64,000 nucleotides of DNA, taken from the NCBI RefSeq assembly GCF_022637455.1, contig NZ_CP093341.1, positions 248,001-312,000 on the forward strand. Reading direction: 5' to 3'. Both the position numbers and the translations under genes were made by a program. Numbering within the stretch: the first letter of the stretch is position 1; each line of letters begins with the position of its first letter. The DNA is from Lysobacter sp. S4-A87. Its GTDB lineage: Bacteria; Pseudomonadota; Gammaproteobacteria; Xanthomonadales; Xanthomonadaceae. A model generated the notes under the pieces. That model was not told the origin of the DNA and searched no databases. It saw only the letters and a list, made by a program, of their open reading frames with translations. This document shows, piece after piece, positions 1 through 9,619 of this stretch.

Positions 1-77
1 TCTACAACGCGATGCCGGAAGAGGGCGTGCAGGCGCTGGCCGCGTTCATGCGCGACTTCCAGCAACGCAACGGCTAG
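1..77 (+). CDS. serC: Phosphoserine aminotransferase, C-terminal end only
   Basis: Only the last 24 codons and the TAG stop (75-77) are present; the gene begins outside the window. The residues YNAMPEEGVQALAAFM match the conserved C-terminus of SerC, where the segment closes the PLP-enzyme fold. SerC converts 3-phosphohydroxypyruvate to 3-phosphoserine in serine synthesis. The position directly upstream of pheA-hisC-aroA is the order known from pseudomonads and xanthomonads and supports the call. The stop lies 66 bp before pheA on the same strand, so the genes may be co-transcribed. Confidence 0.8.
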   Translation, partial: YNAMPEEGVQALAAFMRDFQQRNG

Positions 78-143
78 CGCGAGAAGGCCCTTATCCCGAC
101 ACCGGGGCAGGGATATGAGACAGAATCAAGGCGACACATCGAC

Positions 144-1355
144 ATGAGCAGCAACAAGAAGACGCCGGCAAAGCCGGCAGCCAAGAAGGCGCCGGCCAAG
201 GTGACCAAGGTGACCAAGGTGACCAGGCCCGCCAAGCCCGCCAAGGCGGCAGAGACGTCCGGCCAGGCCACGCCGATACCGCCCGACCTGCTGGCCCTGC
301 GCGAGCGAATCGACGGCATCGACCGCCATATCCAGCAGCTGATCGCCGAGCGCGCGCAGTTCGCCAACCAGGTGGGCAAGGCCAAGGGCAAGCTTGCCGC
401 GGCCGTCGACTACTACCGCCCGGAGCGCGAGGCGCAGGTCCTGCGCCGCGTGGTCGACCGAAACGACGGCCCGCTCAACGACGAAGTGCTGGTGCGCCTG
501 TTCCGCGAAATCATGTCGGCCTGCCTGGCCCAGCAGGAGCCGCTGAAGATCGGCTACCTGGGTCCTGAAGGCACGCACTCGCAACAGGCGGTGTACAAGC
601 ACTTCGGTCACTCCATCCATGGCCTGCCGCTGAGCAGCATCGAGGAGGTCTTCCAGGAAGTGGAAGCCGGCCATGCCGACTTCGGCGTCGTGCCGGTGGA
701 GAACTCCACCCAGGGCACGATCCAGTCGACGCTGGACATGTTCCTGACCTCGAAGCTGAAGATCTGCGGTGAAGTCGAGTTGCGCGTGCACCAGCACCTG
801 CTTTCGCGCAGTGGTCGCATCGAGGACATCGAGCGGGTCTACTCGCACGCGCAGTCGTTCGCCCAGTGCAAGGCCTGGCTGCGCCAGTACCTGCCCAAGG
901 CGGAGAAGATCGCGGTGGGCAGCAACGCCGAGGCGGCGCGCCGTGCGCGCAGCGCCGATGATGCTGCCGCCATCGCCGGCATCAGTGCCGCCAGCGTCTA
1001 CGGCCTGAAATCCATTGCCGGACCGATCGAGGACCGGCCCGACAACACCACCCGCTTCCTCGTGCTCGGCCGCGAACTGTTCCCGACCTCGGGCAACGAC
1101 CGCACCTCGCTGCTGGTGTTCATCAAGGACCAGCCCGGTGCCCTGCATCACGTACTGGCGCCGTTCGCCAGGCACGGGTTGAGCATGAACCGCATCGAGT
1201 CGCGTCCGGGCCACACCGGGCTCTGGCAGTACGCGTTCTTCATCGATGTCGGCGGCCACATCCACGACGAGGCGATGCGCCGCGCGCTGGATGAGCTGGA
1301 CGAGTACGCGCAGGAAGTGAAGGTGCTCGGCTCCTACCCGGTGGCGATCGCATGA
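144..1355 (+). CDS. pheA: Bifunctional chorismate mutase / prephenate dehydratase (P-protein)
   Basis: Converts chorismate to prephenate and then to phenylpyruvate in phenylalanine synthesis; cytosolic. Seen in the 403-residue protein: an AroQ chorismate mutase helix bundle (about residues 48-132, starting LLALRERIDGIDRHI), the dehydratase domain from about 137 (GYLGPEGTHSQ, VPVENSTQGT, and the catalytic-type NTTRF near 302), and a C-terminal ACT domain (about 320-395) with the ESRP motif near 352 that binds phenylalanine in feedback-inhibited family members. The first 45 residues are a Lys/Ala/Pro-rich tail, longer than in E. coli PheA and partly built from a 9-bp repeat. The ATG at 144 is the only start upstream of that tail in this frame; a shorter product cannot be excluded. 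The stop overlaps the hisC start by 4 bp (ATGA), implying coupled translation. Confidence 0.95.
   Translation: MSSNKKTPAKPAAKKAPAKVTKVTKVTRPAKPAKAAETSGQATPIPPDLLALRERIDGIDRHIQQLIAERAQFANQVGKAKGKLAAAVDYYRPEREAQVLRRVVDRNDGPLNDEVLVRLFREIMSACLAQQEPLKIGYLGPEGTHSQQAVYKHFGHSIHGLPLSSIEEVFQEVEAGHADFGVVPVENSTQGTIQSTLDMFLTSKLKICGEVELRVHQHLLSRSGRIEDIERVYSHAQSFAQCKAWLRQYLPKAEKIAVGSNAEAARRARSADDAAAIAGISAASVYGLKSIAGPIEDRPDNTTRFLVLGRELFPTSGNDRTSLLVFIKDQPGALHHVLAPFARHGLSMNRIESRPGHTGLWQYAFFIDVGGHIHDEAMRRALDELDEYAQEVKVLGSYPVAIA
198..224 (+). repeat. Tandem 9-bp repeat inside pheA
   Basis: The unit AAGGTGACC is present three times head to tail at 198-206, 207-215 and 216-224, encoding Lys-Val-Thr three times in the basic N-terminal tail of PheA. 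The perfect identity of the copies at DNA level suggests slippage-driven length variation of this non-catalytic tail. Confidence 0.9.
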
Positions 1356-2527
1356 GCCTGGCGACTGGCCACAACGGGGCGGGGCACGCGCGTCCGGCAT
1401 TCGACGAGGCCTGGTTCGCCTCCCGCGCGAGCGCCGGCGTGCAGCGCCTGCGCGCATACGATCCCGGTCACGACCTGGTCGCCATGCGCAAGCGCTTTGG
1501 CGAAGCCAACCTGGTCGAGCTGGGCTCCAACGAGAACCCCTATGGCCCGTCGCAGGCCGCCCGCGCCGCCATCCTCGACCAGCTCGATGCGCTGCACCGC
1601 TATCCCGATCCGCTCGGCGCCGATCTCAAGCGCGCGCTGGCCGCCAAGCATGGCGTCGACACCGCGCAGATCCTGCTGGGCAACGGCTCGCACGAACTGC
1701 TGATGCAGCTGGGCCAGGTGTTCGCCGGTGCGGGCGATGAAGTGGTCTGCTCGCGCTTTGGATTCGCCGTGTTCGCGCTGGCCACCCAGGCGGCCGGCGC
1801 CACGTTGCGCATGGTCGATGCACGTCCACGCGACGATGCAACGATGCCGCTGGGCCATGACCTCGAAGCGATCACCCGGGCCATCTCGGCGACGACCCGG
1901 CTGGTCTACCTGGCCAACCCCAACAATCCGACCGGCACCTGGTTCGGCCGGCAGGCATTTGCCGCGTTCATGGCGCAGGTGCCCGCCGAGGTCATCGTGG
2001 TGATGGACGAGGCCTACGCCGAAATGTCCGACGCCGACGCCGATGCGGCCAGTGCATTGCCGCTGCTGGCCGCCCATCCGAACCTGTTGCTCACGCGCAC
2101 CTTCAGCAAGGCCTACGGCCTGGCCGGCCTGAGAGTGGGTTACCTGATCGGCGCGCCCGGACTGGTTGCGGTGATGGAGCGGCTGCGCGAGAGCTTCAAC
2201 GTCAACGGCCCTGCGCTGGCCGCCTGCGAAGCCGCGCTCGGCGACGAGGCGCACCTGCAATGGGCCTGTGCGCGTAATGCCGAACAGCGCGCTGCCCTGG
2301 CCGCGCAACTGGCTCAGCGCGGGATGCGCGTGTATCCGTCGCAAACCAACTTCCTACTCGTCGAGTTCGGCGAACGCACGCCCCGGATCGAAGCGCAGCT
2401 TGTCGCCCGTGGCGTGGTCCTGCGGCCCATGGGCGGCTATGGGCTGCCCGATTGCCTGCGCATCACCGTTGGCACTGATGACGAGAATCGCCGTCTGCTG
2501 GCGGCACTGGATGCAGTGCTGGCATGA
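1352..2527 (+). CDS. hisC: Histidinol-phosphate / aromatic aminotransferase
   Basis: A class I/II fold PLP aminotransferase of 391 residues. Visible motifs are SNENPYGPS near the N-terminus, NPNNPTGTW in the cofactor pocket, and TFSKAYGLAGLRVGY with the PLP-binding lysine at residue 253. HisC converts imidazole acetol phosphate to histidinol phosphate. In the pheA-hisC-aroA arrangement it is the second, non-his-operon copy (HisC2 type), and in relatives it is thought to serve also or mainly as an aromatic aminotransferase acting on phenylpyruvate or prephenate. It overlaps pheA and aroA by 4 bp each, so the three are translationally coupled. The substrate is inferred from family and context. 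Confidence 0.92.
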   Translation: MSLATGHNGAGHARPAFDEAWFASRASAGVQRLRAYDPGHDLVAMRKRFGEANLVELGSNENPYGPSQAARAAILDQLDALHRYPDPLGADLKRALAAKHGVDTAQILLGNGSHELLMQLGQVFAGAGDEVVCSRFGFAVFALATQAAGATLRMVDARPRDDATMPLGHDLEAITRAISATTRLVYLANPNNPTGTWFGRQAFAAFMAQVPAEVIVVMDEAYAEMSDADADAASALPLLAAHPNLLLTRTFSKAYGLAGLRVGYLIGAPGLVAVMERLRESFNVNGPALAACEAALGDEAHLQWACARNAEQRAALAAQLAQRGMRVYPSQTNFLLVEFGERTPRIEAQLVARGVVLRPMGGYGLPDCLRITVGTDDENRRLLAALDAVLA

Positions 2528-3852
2528 GCAACGATTCCGGCACCTCCCGGCAGGACTGGATCGCCCAACCGGGGCAACCGCTGCGTGGCAGCGTGCGCGT
2601 ACCAGGCGACAAGTCGGTTTCGCACCGCGCCATCATGCTGGCTGCATTGGCCGAAGGCTCGACCCGCATCAGTGGGTTCCTCGAAGGCGAGGACACGCGG
2701 GCGACGGCGCGCGTGTTCGAACAACTGGGCGTGCGCATCGAGACCCCCAGCGCCAGTGAGCGGATCGTCCACGGCGTTGGCCTGCATGGACTGCGTGCAG
2801 GCAGCGGCGCACTCGACTGCGGCAATGCGGGCACCGGCATGCGACTGCTCGCTGGCGTGCTCGCCGGCCAGGCGTTCGACAGCCTGCTGGTGGGCGATGC
2901 CTCCTTGTCGAAGCGGCCCATGCGTCGCGTGATCGACCCGCTTGCGAAGATGGGCGCGGTGATCGCTTCGGAGGAAGGCGGCCTGCCGCCGCTGCGGATC
3001 CAGGGCGGTGCGCCACTGCAGGGCATCGACTACACATTGCCCGTCGCCAGCGCCCAGGTGAAGTCGGCGTTGCTGCTGGCCGGCCTGTATGCGCAAGGCG
3101 ACACGGTCGTGCGCGAGCCCCATCCGACGCGCGACTACACCGAGCGCATGCTCGCCGCATTCGGCTGGCCGATCGAGTTCTCGCCGGGGTTTGCGCGCCT
3201 GCAGGGCGGCCATCGCCTGCAGGCGGCCGACGTGGCAGTGCCGGCCGACTTTTCCTCTGCGGCATTCTTCCTGGTGGCCGCAAGCATCATTCCCGGTTCG
3301 GAGCTGCGCCTCGAGGCGGTCGGCATGAATCCCCGCCGCACCGGGCTGTTGACCGCGCTGCGACGGATGGGCGCCGACATCCGCGAAGAGAACGCCAGCG
3401 AGCAGGGCGGAGAGCCGGTTGCCGACCTGGTCGTCCGGCACGCGCAGCTGCACGGCATCGAGGTCGGTGGTGACCTGGCCCCGGACATGATCGACGAGTT
3501 CCCGGCGCTGTTCGTCGCGGCCGCGTGCGCGCAGGGCAACACCACGATCCGCGACGCCGCCGAGCTGCGGGTCAAGGAGTCCGATCGCATCGCCACGATG
3601 GCGCAGGGGCTGCGGTCACTCGGCATCGAGGTGGAGGAGCACCCGGATGGCGCGACCATCGTGCCCGGGCCGATCGGGCCCGGCGAGGTCGACAGCCATG
3701 GCGACCACCGGATCGCCATGAGCTTCGCCGTGGCCGCGCAGCGGGCCTCGGGGCAGGTCCGGATCCTCGATGTCGCCAACGTGGCGACCTCGTTCCCGGG
3801 CTTCGACGCGCTGGCCACCGGTTCGGGCATCTGGCTGGTTCAGTCGCGCTGA
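2524..3852 (+). CDS. aroA: 3-phosphoshikimate 1-carboxyvinyltransferase (EPSP synthase)
   Basis: Transfers the enolpyruvyl group of PEP to shikimate-3-phosphate, the sixth step of the shikimate pathway; cytosolic; 442 residues. Motifs seen: PGDKSVSHRAIML near residue 27, GNAGTGMRLL at 100-109, SAQVKSALLLAGL, FSSAAFFLVAAS, RVKESDRIATM near 348 and DSHGDHRIAMS near the C-terminus. Residue 108 is Leu where E. coli has Pro101, and the GDKS, SAQVK and NPxR segments resemble class II (CP4/Bacillus-like) enzymes rather than E. coli class I; the R-x-H-x-E segment is present as RDYTE with Tyr for His. It starts inside the hisC stop (ATGA overlap). The shikimate product feeds the neighbouring pheA. Confidence 0.95.
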   Translation: MSNDSGTSRQDWIAQPGQPLRGSVRVPGDKSVSHRAIMLAALAEGSTRISGFLEGEDTRATARVFEQLGVRIETPSASERIVHGVGLHGLRAGSGALDCGNAGTGMRLLAGVLAGQAFDSLLVGDASLSKRPMRRVIDPLAKMGAVIASEEGGLPPLRIQGGAPLQGIDYTLPVASAQVKSALLLAGLYAQGDTVVREPHPTRDYTERMLAAFGWPIEFSPGFARLQGGHRLQAADVAVPADFSSAAFFLVAASIIPGSELRLEAVGMNPRRTGLLTALRRMGADIREENASEQGGEPVADLVVRHAQLHGIEVGGDLAPDMIDEFPALFVAAACAQGNTTIRDAAELRVKESDRIATMAQGLRSLGIEVEEHPDGATIVPGPIGPGEVDSHGDHRIAMSFAVAAQRASGQVRILDVANVATSFPGFDALATGSGIWLVQSR

Positions 3853-3896
3853 CTTAGACTCAGACTTGTCTTGTCTGTGCCCCCCAACCGACGCTC

Positions 3897-5423
3897 GTGT
3901 CCCACCAGACTTTTGACACGGACATGGCCGCCCGCCGTAATGGCAGGCCGATCCCCGTGACACCATTTGCCGAGTCCAACGTCACCCCGCGCCTGCTGCG
4001 GGTGGCCCTGTGCGGCCTGGGGTTCCTGGCGTTCTTCGCCATGACCGATTTCGACCTGTACATGCGGCCGGAATTCGGTGCGTTGCTGGCGCTGCTGGCG
4101 ATGTTCTTCGCCGGCCGTACCCCGTGGCGCGAGCTGGCGTCGCTGCCCGTCGTGCGCATGCTCGGGATCTTCATTGCGTTCCTTATCTTGCACGCCCTGT
4201 ACGCCACCTGGGTCGTCCCTGAGATCAGCTACTCGGATCAGCTCTCCACCGCCTCCAAGCTGGTGCGCCTGGGGGTGTTCTGCTGCGCGGTCGGCTGGTG
4301 GCTCTCGGTGTGCCCCCGTGCCATCCCGGGATTGCTGGGGTTGATGGTGCTGGGCCTGCTGGTCGCCGTGCTGTACCACATGCCGTGGCACGCCCTGCCA
4401 GAAATATGGGACGGGGAGATGCGACCCCGGTTCGGTATCCCCGAGAACCTGAGCGGGCAGCTTGCCGCCGTCGGTGGCTGGCTGGCGCTGTGCCTGCTGA
4501 TAGGCATCTGGCGCGACCACCCTCGTGGCAGTCGCCGCAACTGGCTGCTTGCCGTGGGATTTGCCGCCTATGCCGGAAGCTTTTGCGTGCTGTTGTTTTC
4601 GCAATCGCGCGGGGCCTGGCTGGCGTTCCTGTCGGCCACGCCATTGGCCATCCTGGGCTATTGGCTGACCCGACGCCCGCGTGGGATCCGGACGCTGCCG
4701 TGGCAGCCGATTACCCTGGCTATCGTCATCTCGGTGCTGCTGGTGCTCGGCGCGCGCGACATTTTCGCGAACCGTTTCGCTGGCGCTGACCGCATGCTGC
4801 CGGTGGCCGAAGAAGCCGCCGGTGCGGTCAAGCCTGCCGATTCCCAAAGCGGTACCGACGTTCCGCATCGGGCGTCGAGCGCCCCCGTTGACCATGCATC
4901 CGCGACAGCCGCCACCCCGACGCCCCCGGCGCGCGACACGGCTGTCAGTTCGACCATCGACACGACCATCCCCGGCAACAAGGCGATCGGCATTCGCGTC
5001 CGCCTTTACGAGCTGGGCGTGGAAAAGTTCAGGGAGCGTCCATGGCTGGGCTGGGGCCTGGACTCCACCGCGGCGCTGATCGATTCGGCGAAGCTTGACC
5101 TGGCCGGCGAGCGCCACGTCCACCTGCACAACTCGTACCTCGACGCGCTGGTCGGCATGGGCCTGGTCGGTTCGCTGCTGCTGTTGACCCTGTTCGTGCT
5201 GGTGATTCGCGAACTGGTCCTGGCCTGGGGCGGCGGAATCATCTCCACGGCCAGCTTCTGGGCGCTCGCCGGATGCGTGGGGATCGTGCTGGTGGCCAAC
5301 GCCTTCGATTCGCTCCTATGGCGATTTGAGTACGCGCGTGCGCCGCAGGAACTCCTGTTCGGCTGCTGCATCGCCTACGCGCTGATACGGCGTCGCGAGC
5401 GATTGCCTGAGTCGAGCGGCTGA
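3897..5423 (+). CDS. O-antigen ligase / Wzy-type polymerase family membrane protein
   Basis: An integral inner-membrane protein of about 508 residues with roughly ten or more hydrophobic segments. Near the end lies the Wzy_C/WaaL signature region: a segment reading FRERPWLGWG, followed by HVHLHNSYLDALVGMGLVGS, where the His/Asn motif sits in the large periplasmic loop of ligases. The loop also carries an Ala/Pro/Thr-rich stretch at about residues 300-350. Family members ligate O-antigen or polymerise exopolysaccharide repeats using undecaprenyl-linked donors. No other polysaccharide genes adjoin it, so ligase versus polymerase is undecided. The start used is GTG at 3897; an ATG at 3924 is an equal alternative. 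It follows aroA by 44 bp and may be read from the same transcript. Confidence 0.8.
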   Translation: MSHQTFDTDMAARRNGRPIPVTPFAESNVTPRLLRVALCGLGFLAFFAMTDFDLYMRPEFGALLALLAMFFAGRTPWRELASLPVVRMLGIFIAFLILHALYATWVVPEISYSDQLSTASKLVRLGVFCCAVGWWLSVCPRAIPGLLGLMVLGLLVAVLYHMPWHALPEIWDGEMRPRFGIPENLSGQLAAVGGWLALCLLIGIWRDHPRGSRRNWLLAVGFAAYAGSFCVLLFSQSRGAWLAFLSATPLAILGYWLTRRPRGIRTLPWQPITLAIVISVLLVLGARDIFANRFAGADRMLPVAEEAAGAVKPADSQSGTDVPHRASSAPVDHASATAATPTPPARDTAVSSTIDTTIPGNKAIGIRVRLYELGVEKFRERPWLGWGLDSTAALIDSAKLDLAGERHVHLHNSYLDALVGMGLVGSLLLLTLFVLVIRELVLAWGGGIISTASFWALAGCVGIVLVANAFDSLLWRFEYARAPQELLFGCCIAYALIRRRERLPESSG

Positions 5424-5444
5424 GTCGAGCGCCGGCAGCGCGGG

Positions 5445-6116
5445 TCAGCCCTGGGCGTCGAACCGGATCGGCACGATCACCGAGCCGCTGACCGGCTGCC
5501 CGTTGCTGGTGGCCGGGCGAAAATGCCAGCGGCGCACCGCATCGACGGCAGCGCGGTCGAGGTGCCGCGAGCCGCTGCTGCCCTCGACGCTGACCTGTGC
5601 CGGCACGCCGTCGGGGCCGATCTCGACCCGGACATTGACCGTGCCGCTCTCACCCCGGCGAAGTGCCTGCGCGGGATAGCGGGGCGATGGCGTCTGGCCC
5701 GGGACGGGTTCCGGCCGGCTGGTCGCCGTCGATGCCGTTGCCGCCGGAGCGGGCTGCGGCAGCGTCGGTGGCGGTGCCGGCGGTCGGGTTTCCACTAGTC
5801 GAGGCTGCTCGTCGCCGTCGGCGGTATTCGCGCCCGGCGGCTTGGCCAGGCGGCTGGCGCCGTCGGCTCCGGCAGCGGGCAGGGGAGCAGGCAGGGGCGC
5901 GTACTGAGGCGATGCGGCCGTCGGCAACGACGCGCTGCCAGACTCCGTGCCGCGGTTGCGGCCCAGCGAGAGCACCAGGAGAAACAGCAGCAGACCTGCG
6001 ACGAATGCCAGCAGCACCCACAAAAGCGAGCGTCGGGCAGGCAGCCATTTGGACGGTGACGCCAGCGGAGAGCCTGCCGTTGGAGTGTGCGGTGTCGCAG
6101 GAGCGGATAGGGACAT
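5445..6116 (-). CDS. TonB-family energy transducer-like protein
   Basis: A 223-residue protein with a single N-terminal membrane anchor (about residues 28-52, hydrophobic LLWVLLAFVAGLLLFLLVL), a Pro/Ala-rich periplasmic linker, and a C-terminal TonB domain (about 145-222: YPAQALRRGESGTVNVRVEI, AAVDAVRRWHFRPA). This is the layout of TonB proteins that couple the proton motive force, through ExbB/ExbD, to outer-membrane receptors. No exbB/exbD or receptor gene adjoins it, so it is an orphan paralogue. It is convergent with the O-antigen ligase-like gene (21 bp apart) and divergent from serS. Confidence 0.85.
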   Translation of the reverse strand: MSLSAPATPHTPTAGSPLASPSKWLPARRSLLWVLLAFVAGLLLFLLVLSLGRNRGTESGSASLPTAASPQYAPLPAPLPAAGADGASRLAKPPGANTADGDEQPRLVETRPPAPPPTLPQPAPAATASTATSRPEPVPGQTPSPRYPAQALRRGESGTVNVRVEIGPDGVPAQVSVEGSSGSRHLDRAAVDAVRRWHFRPATSNGQPVSGSVIVPIRFDAQG

Positions 6117-6168
6117 GGGCCGTCCGTCTGGGTTTCTAAGACGATTCTGAGGTGCCTCGCGTTAATGA

Positions 6169-7533
<1,365 letters not shown>

Positions 7534-7535
7534 CC

Positions 7536-7564
7536 GTAGCCCGGGTAAGCGCAGCGCACCCGGG
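7536..7564. repeat. Extragenic GTAGCCCGGGTAAGCG repeat, single arm
   Basis: Three bases after the serS stop lies a 29-bp element starting GTAGCCCGGGTAAGCG and ending GCACCCGGG. It differs by one base in the centre (GCGCAGCGC instead of GCGAAGCGC) from the copies at 39952-39980, 56223-56251 and 59638-59664. All copies follow stop codons. The second, inverted arm seen at two other loci is missing here. Confidence 0.8.
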
Positions 7565-7590
7565 TCAACAAACGCCACAAGCCCCACCCC

Positions 7591-7619
7591 AAAAAAACGG
7601 GCCCGCAATGCGGGCCCGT
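7591..7619 (-). terminator. Rho-independent terminator of azoR
   Basis: A perfect 10-bp stem (7597-7606 with 7610-7619, ACGGGCCCGC) with a 3-nt loop. On the minus strand it is followed by a run of seven T (complement of 7591-7597). It lies downstream of the minus-strand azoR gene. On the plus strand there is no T-run, so it would not strongly terminate serS. Confidence 0.85.
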
Positions 7620-7706
7620 CGCGTTTCCGTGCCCAAGCGGGGAGGGATGGGCCGGAAACGCCTAGTCAGACAGCCTGAATCAGGGAAGGGGAGTCCCAGG
7701 GGGTTA

Positions 7707-8288
7707 TCAGGCAGCCTGTGCCAGAGGCGAACGGATGGACGCGTGCGCAGCGGCCAGCGCGTCGGTGCGGTGCTGGTCCGAGTAGGCCACGCCTTCGGCA
7801 CGCACGATCTCCAGCTCGGTCACGCCGAGGAAGCCGAACACGTGGCGCAGGTACGACTCCTGGAAGTCAGCCGGGCTGGTATCGCCATAGATGCCGCCGC
7901 GACCGCTGGCGATGATCACGCGCTTGTCGCCCGCCAGGCCCTCGGGACCAGCCTCGGTGTAGCGGAAGGTGCGGCCGGCGACGGCGACCCGGTCGATCCA
8001 CGCCTTGAGCGTCGAGGGGATGCTGAAGTTGTAAAACGGGGTGCCAATCACCACTACATCGGCATCAAGGAACTGCTGGATCACCGCTTCGCCGGCAACC
8101 GCCTCGGCCTGGTCGACCTTGGCCAGGGCGCGGCCGGTCAGGTGCGGGATCGGGTCAGCGTCCAGGTCGCGGTACTCGACCGTCAGGTTCGGGTGTGAGT
8201 CCTGCCAGCGCTTGACGATCGCCGAGCTGAGCTCGCGGGTGATGGAATTGGCGCCCAGGGCGCTGGAGTCGAGGTGGAGCAGCTTCAT
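7707..8288 (-). CDS. azoR: FMN-dependent NADH:azoreductase (quinone reductase)
   Basis: A flavodoxin-fold reductase of 193 residues that reduces quinones and azo compounds by two-electron transfer from NADH; cytosolic. Family motifs: KLLHLDSSALGANSITREL at the N-terminus (FMN phosphate site), GTPFYNFSIPSTLKAWIDRV in the middle, and ASGRGGIYG. The longest frame runs 28 codons further upstream, but homology starts at the Met encoded at 8286-8288, which has an AGAGG-type ribosome site just upstream, so that start is used. Divergently transcribed from a LysR-type gene across 119 bp, the classic layout of a regulator controlling its neighbour. Confidence 0.9.
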   Translation of the reverse strand: MKLLHLDSSALGANSITRELSSAIVKRWQDSHPNLTVEYRDLDADPIPHLTGRALAKVDQAEAVAGEAVIQQFLDADVVVIGTPFYNFSIPSTLKAWIDRVAVAGRTFRYTEAGPEGLAGDKRVIIASGRGGIYGDTSPADFQESYLRHVFGFLGVTELEIVRAEGVAYSDQHRTDALAAAHASIRSPLAQAA

Positions 8289-8407
8289 GACGGGCCTCTG
8301 CAGCAGATTCGGCGGGAGTGCCGGGTTGGACGCCAATCTATGCCGTTGCTTATTTGGGATAAAGCTGGTCAACTACCACTAACTGTTCTGGAATTGGAAT
8401 TATCGCC
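8289..8407. promoter_or_regulatory. Divergent azoR / lysR promoter region
   Basis: This 119-bp region separates two genes read outward from it and must contain both promoters. It is AT-richer than its surroundings from about 8330. A TTGACC hexamer on the minus strand (8368-8373) could be an azoR -35 element, but no convincing -10 sits at the right distance. LysR regulators normally bind such a region; no clear T-N11-A palindrome was identified. Confidence 0.4.
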
Positions 8408-9409
8408 ATGCAGGACCTGAACGATCTGTACTACTTTGCGATGGTGGTCGAGCACGGCGGCTTTGCCGCGGCTGAGCGCGCCCTGGGCATCCCCAAGTCG
8501 CGGCTGAGCCGGCGCATCAGCCAACTCGAGACCGACCTGGGCGTTCGCCTGCTGCAGCGTTCCACGCGCCGATTTGCCGTGACCGACGTCGGCAACAGCG
8601 TCTACCGGCACGCCCAGTCGATGCTGGCCGAGGCCCAGGCCGCCCATGAAGTGGTCGACCGCCTCAGCGCCGAGCCGCGCGGCGTGATCCGCGTCAGCGT
8701 GCCGGTCGGGATGGCCCAGCAGCAGATGCCCAGGCTGCTGCCGGAGTTCCTCGCCCGGTTCCCGCAGGTGCGGGTGCAGCTGCTGGTCAGCAATCGCCGC
8801 GTCGACATCATCAACGAAGGCATCGACGTCGCCCTGCGCGTGCGTGCCAAGCTCGATGACGACGGCAGCCTGGTGATGCGCAGCTTCGGCCAGATCCAGG
8901 AATTGCTGGTCGCCAGCCCCGACTACCTGCGTCGCATGGGCCGGCCGAAGAATCCGGACGAGCTGGGTGACCACGTCACCCTCAGCATGAGTGAGGACGA
9001 CGCGCGCCAGCGCTGGGAGCTGCACGGTCCCGACGGCGACGTGCGCCGGGTCGAGCTCAAGCCGCGGGTGATGGGCTTCGACTTCCCGATGCTGATGTCG
9101 CTGGCCCAGCAGGGCGTCGGCATCACGCTGCTGCCCGAGACCATCTGCGCCGAAGCCGTGCGACGCGGCGAACTGGAAGTGGTGCTGCCAAACTGGCGCC
9201 TGCCGCAGGGCATCTTCCACGCCGTGTTCGCCTCCCGCCGCGGCCTGCTGCCGGCGGTACGGGTGTTCATCGACTTCATCGCCGAAAAGGCCCCGGGCCT
9301 GGTCGAATCGGCACGGCTGCAGTGCAAGGAGATCAAGGGCATGCCGTGCCCGGGTGACGCCGATTACGCGGAACCGGCGCCTGAGATACGGATTCCGACG
9401 CAAGCCTGA
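8408..9409 (+). CDS. LysR-family transcriptional regulator
   Basis: 333 residues. An N-terminal winged helix-turn-helix (residues 1-60: NDLYYFAMVVEHGGFAAAER, then IPKSRLSRRISQLETDLGVR) is followed by a LysR substrate-binding domain (about 90-295) of the group that includes CrgA/PecT-like regulators. It is divergent from azoR and probably regulates it in response to a quinone or electrophile, as seen for azoR/LysR pairs in other proteobacteria; the inducer is inferred. The C-terminal 30 residues are an unstructured extension. Confidence 0.9.
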   Translation: MQDLNDLYYFAMVVEHGGFAAAERALGIPKSRLSRRISQLETDLGVRLLQRSTRRFAVTDVGNSVYRHAQSMLAEAQAAHEVVDRLSAEPRGVIRVSVPVGMAQQQMPRLLPEFLARFPQVRVQLLVSNRRVDIINEGIDVALRVRAKLDDDGSLVMRSFGQIQELLVASPDYLRRMGRPKNPDELGDHVTLSMSEDDARQRWELHGPDGDVRRVELKPRVMGFDFPMLMSLAQQGVGITLLPETICAEAVRRGELEVVLPNWRLPQGIFHAVFASRRGLLPAVRVFIDFIAEKAPGLVESARLQCKEIKGMPCPGDADYAEPAPEIRIPTQA

Positions 9410-9490
9410 GGCATGCGGGCTTGAGAGCCGGCCGGGCCGCTATGCGACAATGCGCGACCCGCGAGGCGGGGCAGCAGTCGCCAGACAATC

Positions 9491-9580
9491 GGAGAGATGG
9501 CCGAGTGGTTTAAGGCAGCGGTCTTGAAAACCGCCGTGGTAGCAATACCACCGTGGGTTCGAATCCCACTCTCTCCGCCA
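9491..9580 (+). tRNA. tRNA-Ser (anticodon UGA)
   Basis: A 90-nt gene. The acceptor stem GGAGAGA (9491-9497) pairs with TCTCTCC (9570-9576), followed by discriminator G and an encoded CCA (9578-9580). The anticodon stem is GCGGT/ACCGC with loop CTTGAAA, giving anticodon TGA at 9525-9527. A long variable arm (about 9537-9553), typical of serine tRNAs, precedes the T-arm with GGGTTCGAATCCC. A lower-GC accessory region starts directly downstream, as is common for tRNA-Ser integration sites. Confidence 0.97.
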
Positions 9581-9596
9581 GAACTGGTTATAAAGG

Positions 9597-9619
9597 CCCG
9601 AAAATTAGCGGGTTTTTTT
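9597..9619 (+). terminator. Terminator after tRNA-Ser
   Basis: A short stem CCCG (9597-9600) / CGGG (9609-9612) followed by seven T (9613-9619), 16 bp after the tRNA CCA. The stem is short, but the T-run and position fit a tRNA terminator. Confidence 0.65.
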
